A DNA stretch of 10,195 nucleotides, taken from positions 1-10,195 of the forward strand of contig DAOWNM010000071.1 in NCBI GenBank assembly GCA_030642565.1. The letters run 5' to 3'. The position numbers and the translations under genes were made by a program. The number at the start of each line of letters is the position of its first letter. Within the stretch, counting starts at the first letter, position 1. Below the pieces are notes generated by a model. It was given only the letters and a program-made list of their open reading frames with translations. It did no database searches and was not told the DNA's origin. This stretch comes from Bacteroidota bacterium. GTDB lineage: Bacteria > Bacteroidota > Bacteroidia > Bacteroidales > GCA-2748055. Below are positions 6,704-10,195 of this stretch, one piece after another.

Positions 6704-7948
6704 TCAGTGTCTGTTTTTTCTCTTCTTCTTGCGGTTTTTCTGAAAGGCCTCTTCCTGCTCCAGCAACGATTGCCAGTCGGTCTCTTCATTCTCTTTAGAG
6801 GATTCAATGGTATCCCGGTAAAAGCCTTTGGATATTTCGGTTCTGTAGATCGGTTTTCCCAGCTGCTCTTCAATGGTTGCTAACATCTCTCTCTCCTCTT
6901 TGCTGCAAAAGGAGATAGCCTGGCCCTTGTGTGATCCCCGGCCGGTCCGTCCCACCCTGTGCACATAATATTCAGGAGATTCGGGAAGGTCATAATTTAC
7001 CACGAATTCCACATCGGGGATATCAATCCCTCTTGCACTAACATCCGTAGCTATCAGCACCTTTACCTCTCCTTTATGGAAGAGCTGCATGGTGAGTTGA
7101 CGTTGCTTCTGTTCCTTGTCACCATGGATGGTTTCTGCTTGAATGTTAACTCTTTCCAGGGCCTTTTTTACCCGTTCAGCCCGGACTTTTGTTCTCACAA
7201 ATACCAGGATTTTCTGATCCGGATTATTGGTGATTACATTCTCCAGGAAAAAACGCTTGTCGTTCATTTCAATGAAGGCTACTGCGTGATCGATGTTTTT
7301 AGCAACAGGATCCTTGGGTGAGATCTGGATGCGGATGGCATCGGTCACCAGGGAGTAAGCGATTTTCTTAATCTTCTCATCAATAGTTGCAGAGAAGAAG
7401 AGGGTTTGCCGCTTCCTGGGAAGGTGGCGCATCAGGTCGCGAATATCTTTGATAAATCCAAGATCCAGCATATGGTCGGCTTCATCCAGCACCAGGATCT
7501 CCACCCGCTGGAGCTGAAGTGCACCCTGACTCACCAGGTCGAACATCCTACCTGGTGTGGCGATCAGCACATCCACTCCTCTATTCAGCTGTTCAATCTG
7601 CGGATCCTGCTCAACCCCTCCGTGAATGGCAAATGATTTGACCCTGGTGTGTTTCCCCAGGACCCGGAAAACGTTATCAGTCTGCAGGGCCAGTTCATGG
7701 GTAGGCACCATCACCAGACATTTGACCCCATCTGGGCGACCCTTTATTTTACGTTCCTGTAATATGTGCAGAACCGGAATGGCAAAGGCAGCCGTTTTAC
7801 CTGTACCAGTATGGGCAATGGCAAGCACATCCTCCCCTCTCAGGATGGGCGGGATTGATTTAAACTGAATATCGGTGGGTTTTTTAAAACCCAGCTTGGA
7901 GATGCTGGTCTTAATCCCATCTGCAATAGGGTACTCTTCAAATTTCAT
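6704..7948 (-). CDS. DEAD-box ATP-dependent RNA helicase, RhlE-like
   Basis: The 414-residue product has the full set of DEAD-box motifs: Q motif region FKKPTDIQ (21-28), motif I AHTGTGKT (45-52), Ia PTHELALQ (82-89, His in place of the usual Arg), Ib TPGR (131-134), II DEAD (155-158), III SAT (186-188), V ARGID (305-309) and VI HRVGRTGR (330-337). A C-terminal extension of about 60 residues ends in a basic cluster, KNRKKKRKNRH, likely an RNA-binding tail. The role is unwinding or remodelling RNA, for example in ribosome assembly or mRNA turnover, especially in the cold. The start ATG at 7948 sits 20 residues before the Q motif, the normal distance. The second helicase gene is divergent from it across 242 nt. 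Confidence 0.96.
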   Translation of the reverse strand: MKFEEYPIADGIKTSISKLGFKKPTDIQFKSIPPILRGEDVLAIAHTGTGKTAAFAIPVLHILQERKIKGRPDGVKCLVMVPTHELALQTDNVFRVLGKHTRVKSFAIHGGVEQDPQIEQLNRGVDVLIATPGRMFDLVSQGALQLQRVEILVLDEADHMLDLGFIKDIRDLMRHLPRKRQTLFFSATIDEKIKKIAYSLVTDAIRIQISPKDPVAKNIDHAVAFIEMNDKRFFLENVITNNPDQKILVFVRTKVRAERVKKALERVNIQAETIHGDKEQKQRQLTMQLFHKGEVKVLIATDVSARGIDIPDVEFVVNYDLPESPEYYVHRVGRTGRGSHKGQAISFCSKEEREMLATIEEQLGKPIYRTEISKGFYRDTIESSKENEETDWQSLLEQEEAFQKNRKKKRKNRH

Positions 7949-7965
7949 TCATACAATATTTGATG

Positions 7966-7997
7966 CAAAGGTCTCAATATTCCAGACAAACTTCAAA
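7966..7997 (-). promoter_or_regulatory. Possible promoter of the RhlE-like helicase gene
   Basis: On the minus strand a TTTG (7994-7997) is followed after 20 nt by GACCTTTG (7966-7973). The -33 motif and spacing fit the Bacteroidota promoter, but the -7 element has GA in place of TA, so the match is partial. It would start transcription close to the ATG at 7948. Confidence 0.3.
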
Positions 7998-8052
7998 TCT
8001 TTCCCCTGTTGTTAGCGGAAATGGCTCATAGATGGAATTTGGAATATTTGAT

Positions 8053-8060
8053 TATCTTTG
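8053..8060 (+). promoter_or_regulatory. Possible -7 box of the DEFD helicase gene
   Basis: TATCTTTG fits TAnnTTTG. No TTTG lies 19-21 bp upstream, so support is from the -7 element only. If used, it gives an mRNA leader of about 120-130 nt before the ATG at 8191, long for this window. Confidence 0.4.
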
Positions 8061-8154
8061 TCGAAATTTCTTAGCCGACTTTTCAATTAGGCAGTTTTCC
8101 CCATATTCAGGGACCCCTCTCTTTTTTTTCTGATTCAGCTAAGTTGCACAATAC

Positions 8155-8177
8155 AGCAGCCTTGAGACAGGGCTGTT
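8155..8177 (+). other. Hairpin in the leader just before the DEFD helicase start
   Basis: AGCAGCC (8155-8161) can pair with GGCTGTT (8171-8177), including one G-U pair, around a 9-nt loop. It ends 13 nt before the ATG at 8191, with an AT-rich stretch between. Its place next to the ribosome footprint suggests it could affect initiation. Only the pairing potential is visible; a role is speculative. Confidence 0.35.
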
Positions 8178-8190
8178 TAAAATTAATTAT

Positions 8191-9414
8191 ATGAGTAATA
8201 CAACAGTAAACAACAGACAAAGTAATCATTCAAATTCAGGCCGGAAAAGAGTTTATGGCTCAAACCATAGAAACCGAAACAATGCACGTCCGGCAAAAAA
8301 AGCATCGACGCTCGATCCTTCTCTCCTGGTGAAAGAAGCCAATCATGCATTAGTAGAAAAAGTTTTTCGCTCAGACCGGCTGGTCAGTGAGCTTCCAATA
8401 GATTCGAAATTGAAGCAGACCCTTGCTTCCAAGGGATATGAAAAGCCCACTGAAATTCAAGACAGAACACTGGAGATATTAATGGAGCGCAGGGACCTTT
8501 TGGGAATTGCACAAACAGGGACCGGGAAAACCGGGGCATTTCTGATCCCCATTATCGAACAACTGCTTCATAAAAAGGTCAATCCTTATGCACTAATCGT
8601 CGTACCTACCCGTGAACTGGCTCTCCAGGTGGAAGAGGAATTTAAAAGCATGACCAAAGGAGTGGGGTTGTACAGTGCCTGTTTTATCGGAGGAACCAAC
8701 ATCAACAGGGATCTGCAGAACCTTCGCAGGAACAGTCATGTGGTTATTGCCACACCTGGCAGGTTGCTGGATTTGACAGATCGCCAGGCCATTGATCTTG
8801 GTAAATTTAAAACCCTGGTGCTGGATGAGTTTGACCGCATGCTTGATATGGGTTTCATTCGCGATGTGAACCGGATTCTTGACGGGATGAAACAGCGTAA
8901 TCACACCATGCTCTTCTCAGCCACGCTGGACAGGTCCCAGCAATCGATGATCAACACAATTCTTAAGAATCCTGTAACTGTGAAGGTGAGCACCGGGAAC
9001 AGTTCCGGTGATGGTATTGATCAGGAGGTGATCAAGCTGAAACCGGGAGAAGACAAGTTTAAGGTATTACATGAAATGTTGTCTCAGAGTGAATTTAAAA
9101 AGGTGCTGCTCTTCGAAGAGACCAAGCACCGGGTGAGCCGTCTTTGCCTGAAGTTAAACAAAGCAGGTATCCAGGCAGATCAGATTCATGGTAACAAGAG
9201 CCAGAATGCCAGGCAAAATGCACTGAAGGCATTTAAGCAGGGTCGCGTTCAGGTACTGGTAGCAACCGATGTGGCTTCACGTGGTCTTGATGTATCTGAC
9301 ATATCGCATGTGATCAATTACCAGGTTCCACAGACCCATGACAGTTACATCCACCGCATTGGCCGTACCGGTCGTGCCGGTAAGATTGGAAAGGCCTATA
9401 CATTCGTGGCCTGA
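8191..9414 (+). CDS. DEAD-box family RNA helicase with DEFD motif II
   Basis: This 407-residue protein has an Asn/Arg/Lys-rich, probably disordered N-terminal tail (1-40), then a helicase core: KGYEKPTEIQ Q motif (81-90), AQTGTGKT (107-114), PTRELALQ (139-146), TPGR (188-191), motif II DEFD (212-215), SAT (243-245), ASRGLD (362-367) and HRIGRTGR (388-395). Motif II keeps the Asp-Glu pair needed for Mg-ATP hydrolysis, so activity is expected. The protein stops 12 residues after motif VI, with no C-terminal extension, so its RNA-binding basic region is at the N-terminus, unlike the divergent neighbour. The two helicases are clearly different subfamilies rather than a recent duplication. It converges with the LytTR regulator gene, 11 nt apart. 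No terminator is visible in that gap. Confidence 0.95.
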   Translation: MSNTTVNNRQSNHSNSGRKRVYGSNHRNRNNARPAKKASTLDPSLLVKEANHALVEKVFRSDRLVSELPIDSKLKQTLASKGYEKPTEIQDRTLEILMERRDLLGIAQTGTGKTGAFLIPIIEQLLHKKVNPYALIVVPTRELALQVEEEFKSMTKGVGLYSACFIGGTNINRDLQNLRRNSHVVIATPGRLLDLTDRQAIDLGKFKTLVLDEFDRMLDMGFIRDVNRILDGMKQRNHTMLFSATLDRSQQSMINTILKNPVTVKVSTGNSSGDGIDQEVIKLKPGEDKFKVLHEMLSQSEFKKVLLFEETKHRVSRLCLKLNKAGIQADQIHGNKSQNARQNALKAFKQGRVQVLVATDVASRGLDVSDISHVINYQVPQTHDSYIHRIGRTGRAGKIGKAYTFVA

Positions 9415-9425
9415 CAGCACACATA

Positions 9426-10175
9426 TTAACTATCCAACCAGGTTTTAAATTCACGTACACGCTCGCGTGCGACCACAATTTTCTGATCGTCAATGCCCTC
9501 AATATCGATCTTCAGACGGTTGTTGGACCAGGCGATGATCTGGGCGCATGCCTCAATGGAGATAATGTACTTCCGGTTGATCTTAAAGAACCTGCTCCTG
9601 TCCAGCATGCTCTCCAACTCCTCTAATGGATAGTCGATGATATAGTTTCTGTGCGCACTGGTATGGAGATAGGTGGTCTTTTCAAAACTGTAAAAAGCAA
9701 GGATATCTTCCACCATAATGGTCCTGATCTTCTCCCCCACTTTGACCATGAACCTCGATTTAACCCGCCTGGAACCCTGGCTGGTTCTGAGGTTCAGCAG
9801 GCTTTCCAATCCAACGTTTGAGGTGAACTGCCTTGCTTTCTCAATGGCCCTTCTCAGTCGCTCCTCTTCGATGGGTTTCAGAAGGTAATCGATACCATTG
9901 GTATTGAAGGCTTCAATGGCATAGGTGTCGTATGCGGTGGTAAAGATGATGGGACACTGAATGTTGACCTTTGAGAAGATCTCAAAGCTGATGCCATCGG
10001 CAAGCTGTACATCCGAAAAGATCAGTTCCACAGGTGGCTCCTGATCCAGGTACTCCACCGCCTCCCTTACCGTCTCAAATGTTCCGGTTACCTCCATTTC
10101 AGGTGCAACCCGCTCAATCAGCCTTTTCAGGTGATTCACGGCCCTGGTTTCATCTTCCAGAATGATCACCCTCAT
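9426..10175 (-). CDS. LytTR-family response regulator
   Basis: The 249-residue protein has an N-terminal receiver domain (1-118) with acidic pocket Glu7/Asp8, phosphoacceptor Asp55 in FSDVQL, Thr80 in FTTAYD and Lys100 in LLKP. A LytTR DNA-binding domain follows (about 140-247), recognisable from FMVKVGEKIRTI, the DILAFYS segment and FFKINRKYIISI. It should be a transcription factor phosphorylated by a LytS/YehU-type membrane sensor kinase. Such pairs are common in Bacteroidota. The ATG at 10175 overlaps, as ATGA, the stop of an upstream frame that is probably that kinase. The targets cannot be read from this window. Confidence 0.95.
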   Translation of the reverse strand: MRVIILEDETRAVNHLKRLIERVAPEMEVTGTFETVREAVEYLDQEPPVELIFSDVQLADGISFEIFSKVNIQCPIIFTTAYDTYAIEAFNTNGIDYLLKPIEEERLRRAIEKARQFTSNVGLESLLNLRTSQGSRRVKSRFMVKVGEKIRTIMVEDILAFYSFEKTTYLHTSAHRNYIIDYPLEELESMLDRSRFFKINRKYIISIEACAQIIAWSNNRLKIDIEGIDDQKIVVARERVREFKTWLDS

Positions 10176-10195
10176 TGTTCACCCAATTTGATTAC
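10172..10195 (-). CDS. C-terminal end of upstream gene, probably the partner sensor histidine kinase
   Basis: Reading inward from the window edge on the minus strand gives VIKLGEQ followed by TGA. That TGA shares bases with the regulator's ATG (ATGA overlap), the usual arrangement for translationally coupled kinase-regulator pairs. Seven residues are too few to identify the protein; the assignment rests on gene order alone. Confidence 0.4.
   Translation of the reverse strand, partial: VIKLGEQ

Noticed and set aside
6697..6873. Longer start for the small membrane protein at 6873
   Set aside because: The added 59 residues are an out-of-frame reading of the helicase's basic C-terminus. The ATG at 6696 follows the helicase stop and opens into a membrane helix.
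8098..8129. Possible intrinsic terminator: short TCCC/GGGA stem followed by an 8-T run
   Set aside because: The stem is only 4 bp with an 8-nt loop and is separated from the T run by 8 nt, so it does not meet the pattern of an intrinsic terminator.
6704..9414. The two helicase genes as an inverted duplication
   Set aside because: The proteins differ in tails, motif II, motif Ia and most of the core between motifs, as expected for separate subfamilies rather than recent copies.

Overview
The window looks like chromosome from a member of the Bacteroidota with an anaerobic or facultative lifestyle. Three things point there. The first gene ends in a type IX secretion (T9SS) type A sorting domain. 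Sequences fitting the Bacteroidota -7 promoter element TAnnTTTG lie upstream of several genes. Most starts lack a clear Shine-Dalgarno sequence; the glycyl radical enzyme is the exception. An oxygen-sensitive glycyl radical enzyme implies anoxic growth at least part of the time. No rRNA, tRNA, CRISPR array or insertion sequence was seen, and no intergenic stretch exceeds 300 bases.

Layout. 1-495: the 3' end of a secreted T9SS cargo gene. 533-582: a control region with two palindromes spaced about two helical turns apart and a TATATTTG promoter box. 613-5638: a tight four-gene + strand operon with gaps of 1, 4 and 2 nt. It encodes a radical SAM activase resembling E. coli YbiY, a glycyl radical enzyme resembling E. 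coli YbiW, a ROK-family sugar kinase, and a DeoR-family repressor. 5635-6294 (- strand): a HigB-type toxin followed by a HigA-type antitoxin, behind a palindromic operator and promoter. 6391-7948 (- strand): a DEAD-box RNA helicase followed by a small membrane protein. 7949-8190: a divergent control region. 8191-9414 (+): a second, distinct helicase with a DEFD motif. 9426-10175 (- strand): a LytTR response regulator, whose start appears to overlap the stop of a gene that begins beyond the window, probably its sensor kinase.

The most interesting unit is the four-gene operon. YbiW of E. coli has been reported to open the ring of 1,5-anhydroglucitol-6-phosphate, giving 1-deoxyfructose-6-phosphate ('anhydroglycolysis'). 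Here the lyase and its activase are linked to a ROK kinase that could make the phosphorylated substrate, and to a DeoR regulator of the kind that senses sugar phosphates. The kinase lacks the usual Glu of the ROK zinc signature (Met186 instead), a residue that in known ROK kinases helps hold the anomeric side of the sugar. That fits a substrate with no anomeric hydroxyl, such as 1,5-anhydroglucitol. The pathway assignment is an inference from homology and gene context; the aldolase and transporter it needs are not in this window.
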